From Taeniopygia guttata (taxonomy: Eukaryota; Chordata; Aves; Passeriformes; Estrildidae): a DNA stretch of 64,000 nucleotides. Shown in pieces: positions 1-11,216 of this stretch. The notes beneath the pieces are model-generated. The model made no database searches, was not told the DNA's origin, and worked only from the letters and a program-made list of their open reading frames with translations. The DNA lies in contig NC_133030.1 in the NCBI RefSeq assembly GCF_048771995.1, positions 60,544,001 through 60,608,000 of the forward strand. Reading direction: 5' to 3'. Each line of letters begins with the position of its first letter. Position 1 is the stretch's first letter. Position numbers and translations under genes: made by a program.

Positions 1-153
1 AGACTGTGGAATCTCAGAATGGTGGGGGTTGGAAGTGACCTCAAAGACCCTCTCTGTTCACACCCCTCTGCAGGGTGGTGGCCAGGGACACCTTCCACTA
101 GCCCAGGTTGCCCCAAGCCCTGTCTAACGTGGCCTTGGCTGCACTTGCTGGGG
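1..153 (-). mobile_element. CR1 LINE 3'-end fragment
   Basis: In reverse orientation this matches the CR1 tail: the part reading CAGAATGG-TGGGGGTTGGAAG is the complement of the usual CCTTCCAACCC...ATTCTG end, followed by the ACACCTTCCACTA-CCCAGGTTGC and CCAAGCCCTGTC blocks. The element is strongly 5'-truncated, as is normal for CR1, and runs off or ends near the left edge of the window. It lies antisense in the ARMH4 intron. Confidence 0.85.
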
Positions 154-644
154 AAAGAAATCCAATCATTAAATTTGTTTGATTTATACTCTGTTGTATT
201 CTAGTTTTTGATAACTTTACCAAATTTTAACTGTCTGGACCAAGATTTTTCCCTGGTGCTTGTCCCAGACTTTTTAAGAAAACTGACTGAAGAAGTTCAC
301 CTGCTCCAGTGCCTGAAACACAGGAAGAATAAACCATTAATAAATTTTTTACTGGAGACCTCTGAGAAAAAAATAATTGTACAGCAATTTTTAGAATTTA
401 GAGTGCAGGGATCATAAAAACTCTGGAAGAGGTGTATCAGGGCTCTGGAACAAGCACTGGAAAAGCCTGGAAAGCATTCTTTCATAGAACCTGTCTCTTC
501 AGCTGCTGCTTCTAGGTAGTTCTACTTGGATAGTGGTATGTAAATAAACAGCACACAAATGCCACCCTAAAAAGTTTATTGAAGCTGCAAAGTCAAGGCC
601 CATGAGTAAAGAAAGATTTTTCATCTTCAGCAGGATACAGATTT

Positions 645-972
645 GATGAGGAGCCTCCAGGGAGACCTTGGAGCCCCTTCCAAGGCCTCAAAGGGTTCCA
701 AGAGAGCTGGAGAAGCACTTTGGACATGGACATGAAGTGAGAGGAGAAGAGGGAATAGCTTCAAACTGCCAGAGGGCAGGGTTAGATGGGGTATTGGGCA
801 GGAATTCTTGGCTGTGAGGCTGGGGAGGCCCTGGCACAGGTTCTGTGCCCAGAGAAGCTGTGGCTGGTCCATCCCTGGAAGTGTCCAAAGCCAGGTTGGA
901 GGGGGTTTGGATCAGCTGGGATAGGGAAGGTGTGAGAGTGGAACAAGCCTGTTTTTAAGGTCCCTTTAAGCC
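645..972 (+). mobile_element. CR1 LINE 3'-end fragment
   Basis: Sense-strand CR1 tail: GGAGACCTTGGAGCCCCTTCC, then the GAATAGCTTCAAACTGCCAGAGGGCAG block, then GGCCCTGGCACAGG, GCCCAGAGAAGCTGTGGCTG and CCATCCCTGGAAGTGT. The 3' end fades near TTTTTAAGGTCCCTTTAA, and the terminal ATTCTRTG octamers are not visible. It is diverged, so probably old. Confidence 0.88.
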
Positions 973-2264
973 AGATGAGTGTGTTTCTCTGAAAGCTGGT
1001 GAATATGAGCATTTTCAGCACACAAGAAGCCCATGAGCTGAGGCAGGGTGGGCTCTCACTGCTGGCAGTCCCTCCAGGAGCTGTGCCAGGGCAGAGTGAG
1101 GGAGAAGCTGATCCCACGTGTGCTCCAGCAGAGGTGTTGACATTTCCACAAACAAAGTTTGCATTTCCTCTCCCAGAGCAGACACAGCTTTTGAACACAG
1201 CGTGATCAGTAAATATTTAATCATACAACAAATTGTGACAGCCAGTTCACAGCAATGTCCTGCTGATGCCTTTTAGGATAATGGGAGGATTTGTGCCTTG
1301 GCTTGGTTTTAACATCTTGTGCCTGTCTGGGGCCACTGAGGGAGAAACAAATTGTGTGTAGATGTCAATATGTGTTTTGAAAGCCCCACAGAAGAACTGA
1401 GCTCACAGAGAAATGCCAAGGCACAAGGGCAGTGCCTTTGCCAGCCTCAGTAAGGGACTACTCACTGTGGGCAGATGAAATGGAAAACAGCTTTAAAAGT
1501 GCAAGGGAAAGGGAAAAGGAGGAACCAGACCTAATGCCATGGGAAAGGAGTGTCAAAAGGTCAGGGTAGGAGCTGGGAAGCCCATTTTAGTTCCTGCTTC
1601 CTGGGTGAGTGTGGTGAGTTGTCTCCCCATCTCCATTTCTTTTCCAAGAGATTTGGGCAGGTTGAGGCAGTTTTGGGTTGCAGCCAGGCTTGGGTTGCAG
1701 CTGGGCAGGCAGGGAAGAGGCTGTAGATGGTGCAGTTCAGGGAGCAGACAGTGCCCTGGTAGCTATTAAAGTTCACTGGGTTAATTCAAAGTTCACCCAA
1801 GCAAAATTTTTATCTGAAAACATAAATAGTAATTGTCAGTTTGACATTTGTTTGATTATCCAGCTGTTCAAGTCTTCTGGAGTTGGGCAATTCATGCATC
1901 AACATTCCCATCAGGTAGGAGTAGTTGTTCTGGAATTAAAAATATGCTGCCTTCCAGGCAGATGCCATTTTCTTTTATTATTTATTTGTGCTAGTAAGTA
2001 AATTGAAAACTGTGCTTTTTTAAGGGAAAGGAGCAGATGCACCCTTGTGCCATTAAGTTGTCAGAGCTGAGCAGATGAAGCACGAAGCATTTCTGCAAAA
2101 TTGTTCTCACAAGTCTCATTTGGGAAAAAAAGTTTAACCTGCAAGAGAAAGGGATGAAATCTGTAATGGAACAGGGCAGGTTGTTTGGTATATACAGACT
2201 GACTGAAAGTAATCAATCTTTTCCTTATTTTCTGCACTTTAACCAGCTCTCCTTTGCTGAAAGG

Positions 2265-2400
2265 GTGCAGCTTTGGAGTAGATATAAGGAAAAAATTCTT
2301 GACTATGAGGGTGTGAGGCCCTGGCACAGGGTGCCCAGAGAAGCTGAGGATCCCCCATCCCTGGCAGTGCCACATTTTCCACACTGGTCTGGGGGTTGTG
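2265..2400 (+). mobile_element. CR1 LINE fragment, short and diverged
   Basis: GGAAAAAATTCTTGACTATGAGGGTGTGAGGCCCTGGCACAGGGTGCCCAGAGAAGCTG, followed by CCCCCATCCCTGGCAGTG, is the core of the CR1 3' region. The flanks on both sides are unrecognisable, so only about 130 bp can be assigned. Confidence 0.85.
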
Positions 2401-3114
2401 GTGGAATTATTAAAAGGAAAATTGGTGGCTGAACCTTCCTCAGTAGCAGGATGGAGTTCTGGAATTAAGCTGGGAGTGCTGGATTTGAAAACCAAGCAAC
2501 ATCTGCAGGGATGAGTGATAATGTGCCATGGAAAAACAGAATTGCTTGAACTGATTAAGAGAGAGGATATGATTAAAACAAGCTGATTAGATGAAACCAA
2601 AGTGACAAGACAAAGCAGCAGGGCCTCCAAGAGGGGAGTGGGGAGACACGGCTGATGGCAGTAGGGCATGAATTATTGATTGAAATATCCACCAGAAGTC
2701 TTTGCATTTTCTTATCTGGGAAGGGAGAGAATGAATGAGAAGAGAACAGAATTATTAAACAGCTTTATCATTGCACTGGAGTGGATAATTAGGCAATTAG
2801 GATTACTAAAAGTTGGCAAAGCAAGAGGCCCTGAGGACTTGTGCTCCTGATTTCAGAGGAAGGTGGAGAGGGAAGCAGGGAAAGCCTTTGGTGAGAGATT
2901 TGATGGTGCCTTGTGGTGAGGCTGAAAGGCAGAGCCAGGCTCTGGCAGCCAGCCCCTGCAGCTGCCAGGGCACAGGGGGGCACAGGAGACCTGGAAAATG
3001 AACAAGAACTTGTCTGAAGATGGACAATCCTTGGAACAGCAGCAGGGAGGGAGATCATGGGGGAAGCCTCGGCATAAATGGGATCTGGACTCAGGTGAGT
3101 CCAGAGGAGACCAC

Positions 3115-3212
3115 AAAGATGCTCTGAGGGCTGGAGACAGGCTGGGAGAGGTGGGAGTGTTCAGCCTGGAGAAGAGAAGGCTCTGGGGAGACCTCAGAGC
3201 ACCTTCTGATTT
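3115..3212 (+). mobile_element. CR1 LINE fragment
   Basis: The block GTTCAGCCTGGAGAAGAGAAGG followed by CTCTGGGGAGACCTCAGAGC is the CR1 segment that lies just upstream of the GGGAATGGCTTCAA block in full tails. The rest of the tail is missing, so this is an internal fragment. Confidence 0.8.
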
Positions 3213-4970
3213 TGGGCATCCAGTGCCATATACCCTCAGGTGTCACCTGCTGTCCCCTCCTGAGCCTCCTGCCTACATCTGCCAAAACCTGAACTTCCAG
3301 AAGGGTTTTGCTCACAGGGGGTTGTGACTGTCCCTTTGGGCCAGGTCCCACCAAAAAGGGCCAGGCAGACACCCCAGGCTGCTGCTTACCTCTGCAGACA
3401 AGCCTCACTTCTTCAGCTGGATGCTCATTTTGAAGGGGAGAGCTGGCTAAAACTGCCTAAAAATAGCAGCATTGCATCTGTAGCTGTCTGAATTTATCCT
3501 GCACTGCTCTGAGGCCAGTGCCAGACAAGCATGCTCCTCCTCTGTGCTCCTGACTGGCTTAATGTTAAGCTATATGTTATTTAAAATTAATTTGCAGAGA
3601 GGCAGACATTATATAAATCACTGAGGAAATGTCAGATTATGGATGTAATTTGCAGAAGTGCTCCACACTCATCTTACTTAGCTGCCCATGAAACCAAGGG
3701 ATCAAAATTAAGCTGAGGAAGAGAATTTGGAGCAGTCACCATCCTTAAAAGTGCTGTGGAAGATGAGCCAGCACTGCAGACACTTGTTAGTGATTCACAC
3801 CCAGAGACTCTTGGAATTTCTTCAGGACATTCAGTGATCAGAGAAAGGAGGAATAAAGGGGATGATGAAAAAATACATGGACTAGTGTATTTCTTACTAA
3901 TTATTTGCTTGCCCTCATTGGCAAGTCACCTGGTGTTCTTGGAGAGTGCTGCACTTTCATGGGAAGGTGCCAGCCACAGCGTTCCTCTCCTAAGCCAGAA
4001 TATTAATTATGGAGTCTGTTGCATAATTAGAGTCTGAAGCCCAGAATTAATTGATGGTAGCTGCTTAGCACAGATATCAATTCTACCTTGGAATAATGCT
4101 CTGTCTCCTAACCACTCACAGATGGGTAAATCACTGGAGCAGAGAGTTCTCAGTTTTGGTGGCACAGTGGTTTGTGATCTCCTGCCAGGTGTTAGACCCT
4201 TGGTGCATTGGTGACATGAGAAGTGTTTGTAATTCATGGTAACCCAGTGCTCCTTGACTTGTGTGGCCCCAGCCTGGCAGGTCTGGGACCTTGGCTGTGA
4301 CAGCTCCACACTCTCTGCTCCTTCCCACTGCATTGAAGGTTTCTGACCTCCTGCCTGAATTTCATTAATTTGGGGCCATTATTTCCCTCTAGCAGAGGTC
4401 AGAGGCTGTGGCTGCATTAGAGCATCCCCTGGAGAGTCAGGGAGAATCACCTTGGGTTGTTTTTCCCGTGGCCTGGGTTGATTTCCAAAGGCACCTCATG
4501 GCTGAAATCAAGGCTGGGTTTAATAACAAACAAATGTGTAATAGCAAATAAAGATTTGTACTATCGAGCTGGTGGGCCCCAGCGGGCGTGCTGCTGTTGT
4601 TTGGTGGAGCAGAGGGGAACAAAGCCAGAATCTTTGTTCATTAAAAATAGGTAATAGAATATTCTTAGCTCAGCCCTGCCTCTGCCTTGGCAGAAATACT
4701 CTGGAGTTAATTGCTGCCGTTGTTCAGCTGCAGGAAAATGGGTCGGCTGTTGATGAGATCACTGCTCCCATGGAATTGGGAGAGCTGTAAAAATAGGCTT
4801 TGGGCTCAGCTGGGCACTGTGGGTGCATGTGTGGCTGCTGTCCCCAAGCCCTGTGTGTCTGAGCCACTGTCACCACCCCTCCTGGCAGTGTCACACCTGC
4901 AGACCCAGCCCAGGGCAGCCGTGGGTTTGCTTTCTCTCTGGGATTCCACTGGGAATTCCCTCAAGCTGTG

Positions 4971-5195
4971 CCAAGGGAAATACAGGTTGGGTATCAGGAA
5001 GAAGTTTTTTACAGAAAGGGTGATAAAGTTCTGGAATGGCTGCCCAGGGAGGTGGTGGAGTCACCATCCCTGGGTGTGTTTAACAAAGCCTGGATGTGGC
5101 ACTGGGTGCCAGGGTTTAGGTGAGGTGCTGGGGCTGGGTTGGACTCGATGATCCTGAAAGTCTCTTCCAACCCAGGGATTCTGTGGATTCTGTGA
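4971..5195 (+). mobile_element. CR1 LINE 3'-end, second subfamily type
   Basis: The sequence runs GGTTGGGTATCAGGAAGAAG, TTTTTTACAGAAAGGGTGAT, TGGCTGCCCAGGGAGGTGGT, GGAGTCACCATCCCTGGGTG, TTTAACAAAGCCTGGATGTG, TTGGACTCGATGATC and CTCTTCCAACC, and ends in two ATTCTGTG octamers. This is the CR1 type with the AGGTGGTGGAGTCACC block rather than the GAGAAGCTGTGGCTG block, and it has its true 3' terminus. The first bases of the flank are uncertain. Confidence 0.9.
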
Positions 5196-6613
5196 ATCCA
5201 GGGCATGCAGGCTTGGCCTGGCAGAGGAGGATTGTGGTGGCACCTTCATAAACTGAGTTTTGTATGGCTCAGCCTATGCAGGCCAGGACTAATGAGGGGG
5301 AGAGCTGATAAAACAAAACCTCTTGTCCTCTTCTAGTGCTGTGTGTGTCCCTCTCCTGGATAATTCATCTTTTTTTTTTTAATCAGCTCCTCATCAGAGA
5401 TGAGTGCACCTGTGCTTCTTTCACACGTGTTCACCTTTAGCTACTTTGGGATCCTTCTGTTTGGAAGGTGTTGTGTTGCTAACACTTCAAAGGGAGTCTT
5501 CAATTGAGCTTGTGTTGTATCTGAGACATAAAATAACCATTTGCTGCTGGCCCTCCTGCTCCCCACTCACAGAAGGGTGCTCTGAGTGCTGCAGGTGCAC
5601 CTGCAGACACTGATATTGCTAATTCAAGCTTTGAGGAGATATTTCATAACAAAGCAGGCTTGGAAATCAGCTTTAAATCCATAAACTGCCTGTTACATTT
5701 GGGATTTAACACACTCTGGAAAAAATATCCCTCAGAAGGACATTGCTGCATCCAGGAGTCCCCTGTGCCTTTAGCACTGTCCTCCTGGAGAGATGAGAAT
5801 CCTTGATAAAACACACTTGCTGAGCCCCCAAAACCCCCAATATTTGACTGTTTATTGCTTCTTACCTACGAGCAGGAATTTGTTAAAATCCTGGCAGATC
5901 CCTGTGGGCATTTTGCCCTCAGTGCCCTGTGGTGTTAGTGACTCCTGCACCCACTGCTGAGCCCGTGCAGCTCTTTGAGATCAGTGAATATTCCATCCCA
6001 AAGCACCTGCCATTACACAATTTTAACTCCCAGCTGTCATATTTCATATTTTACTCAGCTGTCAGGAGAAGAAAGTCGCAGTGCTGGCAGTACAAATTTG
6101 CTTGGGTTGGTGATTTAGCACCTCCAGTGCCATCCCAGCCCTCTGGAAGCTTCCCAGAGCAGCCAGTGGCTCTTCCAGAAAATCAGGAGAATAAAAGGCA
6201 GTGAATAATACATTTTTAGCCATCATTACAGGCTATACAAAATACAGGGAATATATCCTCACAGAGGAGGCCACTGGAAGGGGAGAACTGCGCTGTAACG
6301 TTTCTCCCAGTGTGTGTATGAAAAGTGATGGTCAAAAATCCACAGCCTGAAATCCTGGTTTATATTTTCCTTTTTAAATCATGTGAATTGCTCAGCCAAA
6401 GGAGAGCTACTTGCCTGCCAACTCACTCCAAGAGTTTCTTGTGCTGATTTGCTGCATTTGCTTTTTTCTCATGAATGAGAAAAGAGGAAATCTAATGTTC
6501 AGCCTTATCAGCTTGTCAATTTAATTGCTGTCTATTTTAATGTTATCACTATTGTTTGTCACTAATTAATGAAAGTAACATGATTGCAGCTTTTATTTTT
6601 CCTTATTTTTCAG

Positions 6614-6645
6614 TGAGAAGCTGGATGGAGAAGCTGAAAGATAAG
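6614..6645 (+). CDS. ARMH4: ARMH4 juxtamembrane small exon
   Basis: This 32-nt exon lies between a good acceptor (pyrimidine-rich ...TTATTTTTCAG at 6604-6613) and a GTAGG donor at 6646. Its first two bases complete a valine codon begun in the previous exon (phase 1), and ten full codons follow: RSWMEKLKDK. It ends in phase 0 and joins directly to AGYMSGM of the next exon. From memory, vertebrate ARMH4 has this same string just outside its single transmembrane helix. The segment is basic and amphipathic, and it links the long acidic ectodomain to the membrane helix. It is too short to be found by open-frame length. The identification rests on exact motif recall, splice signals and phase agreement with the next exon, not on a database search. 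Confidence 0.92.
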
Positions 6646-6949
6646 GTAGGAGGCTCAGTGTTTCCGTTCCTTTCAAAGCAAAGCCACTTTTACTCACAGG
6701 AATAAATAAATTCGTGCCAGTGCAGTTCTTTATCTCTATACAGACAGTTGAGAAAGGGCTTAAATATTTTTCTGGGAGGCAAATAAACCAGATGCTGCTG
6801 GTATAGAGTGGTGTGAATCCAAAATAAATCCCTGATGGGTTGTAACTAAGGGCAGGAGGGACAGAAGTGTTTGATCGATTTCTCTGCACCAGATAATGAC
6901 CTTGGCAGATAACCTGAGTTGCTTTTTTTTATCTCCCCTTAACTTATTC

Positions 6950-7108
6950 TAGAATAGTTTTGCTTGGAAGGGACCTTTGGAAGTCCATCAGTCCCTCTGC
7001 ACTGAGCAGGGATACCTTCACCAGACCAGGTATTTAGGACCCTGTCCAACCTGACCTGGGATGTTTCCAGGGACCCCAGGGTAAAGAATTTACTTCCACC
7101 CCTTTTCT
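6950..7108 (-). mobile_element. CR1 LINE 3'-end fragment, old
   Basis: Read in reverse, the stretch carries the CR1 end. On the + strand it shows TAGAATAGTTTTGCTTGGAAG, GGGACCTTTGGAAGTCCATCAG, ATACCTTCACCAGACCAGG and CCTGTCCAACCTGACCTGGG. It is more diverged than the other copies. Confidence 0.8.
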
Positions 7109-8010
7109 CTATGTGCTGAGCTCAGTTCTGGATCCAAATCCAGAGGCTCTGGTGCTCTTCTCTGGTGAGAGGCTGCATGCCATGCCAGTGCCCCTGGATG
7201 AGCCCTTTCCTACCTGCACGTGCTGCAAATCCCTGCAAGGAGAAGGATCAAATAGAGTAACACTGATAAACTGGTAAACCAGACCCTGATCCTCCCTCCA
7301 CAGAGTCAAGAGCTGTGCCAGCCACAGGCAGTGATGCCTTTTGCAGCTCTGCTGCCCTGGAGCAAATATTGACATTTCAGAATGGTTGTGAAGCCTTCCA
7401 AGTGTTGTGTTGCTGACAGCAGAGCCATGAAGCTGGAAATGAGGTGACAGCAAGAACATTTTGTGACTCGACAGGCCTTGAAAATTCTTGAACAGGATCA
7501 GAGTCAGTAGAAACAAAAGCCATCACAAGGAGTGGGAGTGATCTCTGAAATCACATCTCTGAGCTTAGACTCACCCAAACAGCCCAGCCTTCCCACGTGC
7601 TCCACACCAAATTTCAGCAGCACTTTTGCCACCAAATCAGAGCAGAGAAACAGGGGCTGGGTGTTTGTTTTCCAGGACTGGGGGGTGGGAGGGTTTCAGG
7701 TGGGTTCCTGCCCAGCCCTTTTTGAGTTGCCTTTCTGCCTGCACTAGGAAGGAGGCAAGTCTAGAGCCAGCCTAGAGCCTCCTTGGCCTGGGATTCATCC
7801 AGAGCAGATGCTGAAAGGACAGAGAATGGTTTTCCCAGCCAAGGTAAAGAGCAGCCCCTGAGGCTGGCTGTGTTTTTGGGGGGGTTGCAGTGTGCACAGG
7901 GCACCTGCTCATGCCAGCACGTGGCACAGCACGAGCTTGGGGACATTGGTGTCTTCTCCCTGAAGCTGTAGCTCTCACATCTTTCCTCTTGTCACCTTGT
8001 TGGCCACCTC

Positions 8011-8639
8011 TGTCCCTGTCGGAATCTGTGGTATTGATGATCCCAAGATTGTAGAAAGTCTCTGTCTTTCTGCCCCGTTGCCAAAGCAGAAGCCATAATT
8101 GGTCTGTGCTGTTTCAAGGTTGTTTATTCTGTTTATCTCTAACATGTTCTGCTGCCCTGCCGCAGCTCTGTCCTGCAGGGCAGCGTGTGGGGCTCTGCCC
8201 TCAGTGGGATGGTACAAACATTAAATACCAGAAACTACCTGTGCTGGATTTACAATAACGTGCCAATATCTGTCACCTACGTTGGACAGTGTGTCCCCAG
8301 CCTGAACCAACAGAAAAATGCCAACACCACAGTGAAACATGGAGGGCATGAAGAAGGAGGAAAAGGACAAGGCACACCCAATTTCCTCCATCTTGTCCCC
8401 TTTGGACCCCTAATCTAGAATCCTAAAATTTTACTTTTGCACCCGTGCCACACTTAATTATTACTCATATCAAACACTCAGAGCTTGTAATTCATCCTGT
8501 GAGATTGAAAACTCTTTTCCATGGACAGAGATCACAGCCAGTGTCTCTGGGGGCTCTGTCCAGGGGGGTTCCTGACCCCTGCCAGGGTCCCAGACCTGCC
8601 AGGGCAGCCAGAGGGAAGCCCTGGATTCCCACATGTCCC
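8011..8639 (-). mobile_element. Solo LTR, class II (ERVK-like) family, copy A
   Basis: The LTR proper is 8017-8633 (617 bp). It begins TGTCGG and ends CCCACA, so it has the TG...CA termini of retroviral LTRs. The six bases TGTCCC stand on both sides (8011-8016 and 8634-8639), a 6-bp target duplication as expected for class II elements. A second copy at 43869-44490 ends at exactly the same bases, which fixes the boundaries. An AATAAA on the minus strand (8122-8127), about 105 bp from the minus-strand 3' end, suggests the element reads in the minus direction, antisense to ARMH4. No internal region is present. By eye it is 4-5% different from copy B, so it is probably of the order of ten million years old. 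The exact family name is not known to me. Confidence 0.9.
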
Positions 8640-8957
8640 TCCCTGTTGCAGAGGGGCTGCATGTTCCAGCCTCCAGCAGAGCTCTGGAGAATCTGAACCT
8701 CGTGCAGGCAGCCCCTGGGCTGTGTGGCAGTGCCCAGCACAAGCACTGCTGTAACTGAGGAGCCACTGGTGCCCAAAGAGAGACTCACTCCTGAACCACC
8801 TCCCTCCTTTGGGATCTCTCACCTGGCTCACATTTTTCCTTAGAAAAGCCCAACAAAAAACACTCCCCACCACTCCCAGCCAGTTGCTGTTGTAGCAAAT
8901 CACTCCAAATAAACCTGTTCACCCCATTCCCTCCTCTTCCTGAGTTTATCAGCACCA

Positions 8958-9050
8958 GTCTTACGTACCCCTCTCATTTGCCCCCATCCTCTGTTTTATA
9001 ATCCCTCCACCCAGGAGAGAATTCCAGCACATCTCTGAGAGAAATGTCCT
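8958..9050. repeat. Dispersed repeat, copy 1 of 2 in the same intron
   Basis: The stretch ACCCCTCTCATTTGCCC...CATCCTCTGTTTTATA-TCCCTCCACCC, then ATTCCAGCACA and ATCTCTGAGAGA, recurs at 10576-10690 in the same orientation. I do not recognise the element. It may be a piece of an unannotated repeat family or a local duplication. Confidence 0.75.
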
Positions 9051-10575
9051 TCCCTGTCACTCAGATGTGGGGCTGTGGGACCAGGAGCACAGGGTCAGGG
9101 ACAGATTTATGTCTGGCCTCCTGCAATCACTGTGCAAATGCTGCATTTGGTGTGGCAAATAATGGACATGCAGTTCCTCTCCAGTTCTCCTGCTGTTATC
9201 TCAAAGCACAGCAGGGCCAGGAAGGGCATGAGCGTGGATTGGGTGTATTGAAAGCATCCCTAAAGAAGCTACATTTTCCACATAAAGGGGTGAAAATGTG
9301 GTTCTGGCCTGTGAAATGGGGTTTTCTATCAAGAAAGTGCAGAAGCCCTCAGAAGTTGGGCTGCAAGACACAGAAGGGCTGGATTTGTACCACATCACAG
9401 GTTTTTGGGGTATAAAACATTGATCTGGGGGAAATCTGTAAAAGGCCATGGGCTGGTCAGGTGTGAAAAAGGCTCACAGACAGGCTGAGGAGTTCATTGT
9501 GATTTCTGACATGGAAACTCAGCTGGGCAGCATGTAAAAGCCATTTACAGCCTCCCCTCACTGCCCATGCCAGCAGCAAACTTCCAGAAATAGAAAACCC
9601 CACACTGCACTAATTAGGTCACCCAATTAAGACACCTTAATTGCCTGACAGAGACACAGCCTTCAGCTGTGTCCTCACTAACCTCCTTTTTCAGGAGCTG
9701 AACAGGGCTGGGGTTTCTGGGAGGGTGTTCAGGGAATCTGGACAATGCAGCTGAAGATCCCTCAAGCTTTAGGATCCAAACACAGAGGAGCTGTTTTTGT
9801 TTAAAGCACTGAGTAGGATCTGGAGGGGCTTGGGAGACAAACCAGCCCTCCCTGGCATCGTGCCTGCCCCAGATGAAAGCAGTTGTCATTCTCCAGGTAA
9901 GTGTACAAAGGCAGGCTGGTGCACCTGAATAACTTTTGTTTTTCCTCCCACTCAGTGAATTATGGAAGGGAAGGAATTATGGTGTGTGTGTTTTATTTTG
10001 AGAGCACAGATGAAGAACAGGTGGTTGTAAGCAATGGGCTGAGTCTCGCTAGGAGCTGTCTGATAGTCCTCAGAATTGCAGCCTGCGTCCCATGGCAGCT
10101 GTAAAATCGATTTTTGGGGGTGAAGCTGTAGTGGCACAGCAGAGGACTGTGGCTGCAGTGTGAGGAGAGGCAGAGCTACAGAGGGGGGAGCCAGGCTCTG
10201 CCTGCCCCCCTTGCAACACTGAGCCCACCAGCCCAAATTAGGTGAGGATTCTGAAGTAATCTGGCACTTTAAAACTTAGATTCCTTTCCATTTAAAGCAG
10301 CAAAATATAAAATAGCAAGCACTTGGGAATATTTTCCTGAGGATTTAGAGTGTTTAGATGTTGTAGTTTTAGATTAGCCATGCTGTCTGTATTTTTTTGT
10401 TTTAATGGGCAGACATATGGATCACAGGGATTGAATTAGGGCTGGTTTGCTTTTGCTGTGCTCCCCTTAAGGCCACCTGAGGGTGTGTGTGCCCTCTCTC
10501 TGTGTCACCATGCAGGGAACCCCTTCCCATGCAAAGCCAAAGTGTTTGGCTCCAAGATTTTGAGTACAAAGCCGA

Positions 10576-10690
10576 GGTGACACCAGTTTTATATGCCCCT
10601 CTCATTTGCCCCATCCTCTGTTTTATATTCCCTCCACCCTGATGAGGATTCCAGCACACAGTGGCCCATCTCTGAGAGATTATGTCCCTC
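10576..10690. repeat. Dispersed repeat, copy 2 of 2 in the same intron
   Basis: Matches 8958-9050 over about 95 bp: GCCCCTCTCATTTGCCCC, ATCCTCTGTTTTATATTCCC, ATTCCAGCACA and CATCTCTGAGAGAT. It has about ten extra bases (ACAGTGGCCC) before CATCTCTGAG. It lies about 230 bp upstream of the ARMH4 transmembrane exon. Confidence 0.75.
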
Positions 10691-10921
10691 TCCTAAAGGC
10701 AGGCAGGCACTGCAGGGTCTCAGCTGTCACCAGTAAGTATCTGTCAGGAAAATCTGAGTTGTGCTGGTCACCAGCTTGCTCCTGGAGGTGGGAATCACCC
10801 CGTGCAGGCAGCCCAGTAAACTTTGAGAAAATCACTGTAGGGATAGAGTGCTTGGCTGGTGAAAATGGCTCTGGAAGGATGGCTTTGGGAGTGTTGCTCT
10901 GCTCCTCTCTTCTCCTTTTAG

Positions 10922-11056
10922 GCAGGATACATGTCAGGGATGCTGGTTCCTGTGGGAGTTGGAATAGCTGGAGCCCTCTTCATCCTGGGAGCGCTCTACA
11001 GCATCAAGATTATGAATCGCCGGAGGAGAAACGGCTCCAAGAGACACAAAAGGAAG
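10922..11056 (+). CDS. ARMH4: ARMH4 transmembrane exon
   Basis: This 135-nt exon (45 codons, phase 0 at both ends) starts after CTCCTTTTAG and ends before GTATGG. It encodes AGYMSGMLVPV, then a hydrophobic helix (GVGIAGALFILGALYSI, roughly exon residues 12-28), then a strongly basic stop-transfer stretch (KIMNRRRRNGSKRHKRK). This gives a type I single-pass protein with its basic cytosolic face after the helix. The string is nearly identical to the ARMH4 C-terminal region I recall from mammals. Known work on ARMH4 (also UT2 or C14orf37) describes it as a membrane protein that binds gp130 (IL6ST), lowers STAT3 activation and affects mTORC2 through RICTOR. None of that can be read from this exon. 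The following intron is only 160 bp. Confidence 0.95.
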
Positions 11057-11216
11057 GTATGGAAACTGCCAGGGGAGGGAATGGAAACTGAGCCCTTCTG
11101 GCTGGAAGGCAAACACAGCCTGCCTGGGGTCTGTTACGGGATGGGGGCATCTGAATTCTCTTCCTTTGGTTCCTTTGTGCACGTGGAGCTCTCTGATGTT
11201 TGTTCTCCTCCCCCAG
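11057..11216 (+). other. ARMH4: ARMH4 last intron, 160 bp
   Basis: A short phase-0 intron with GTATGG donor and TCTCCTCCCCCAG acceptor. The acceptor is followed by a second CAG, which forms a NAGNAG pair. Confidence 0.9.

Larger units (their letters stand above)
1..6613 (+). other. ARMH4: ARMH4 intron (5' part lies outside the window)
   Basis: No coding exon could be supported here. I looked for sequence encoding the acidic region and the segment that precedes the RSWMEKLKDK exon in vertebrate ARMH4 and did not find it, so that exon should lie left of the window. The stretch contains six CR1 fragments, listed separately. Between them is ordinary non-repetitive DNA without long open frames. 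An AT-rich block around 3540-3660 and another at 6480-6610, just before the exon, are the least repeat-like parts. Intron assignment is inferred from the exon at 6614 beginning in phase 1. Confidence 0.75.
6646..10921 (+). other. ARMH4: ARMH4 intron between juxtamembrane and transmembrane exons
   Basis: This 4.3-kb phase-0 intron is bounded by a GTAGGAGG donor and a CTCTTCTCCTTTTAG acceptor. It contains an antisense CR1 (6950-7108), a complete solo LTR (8017-8633) and two related non-LTR segments of about 100 bp (8958-9050 and 10576-10690). The rest of the intron shows no exon or RNA gene I can support. Confidence 0.85.

Noticed and set aside
2061-2669. 202-codon minus-strand open frame
   Set aside because: It overlaps a CR1 fragment in antisense, has no recognisable domain and has no splice or codon support.
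8185-8418. 77-codon frame repeated almost identically at 44100-44321
   Set aside because: The similarity suggested a duplicated gene, but both lie wholly inside the two LTR copies and are explained by the LTR.
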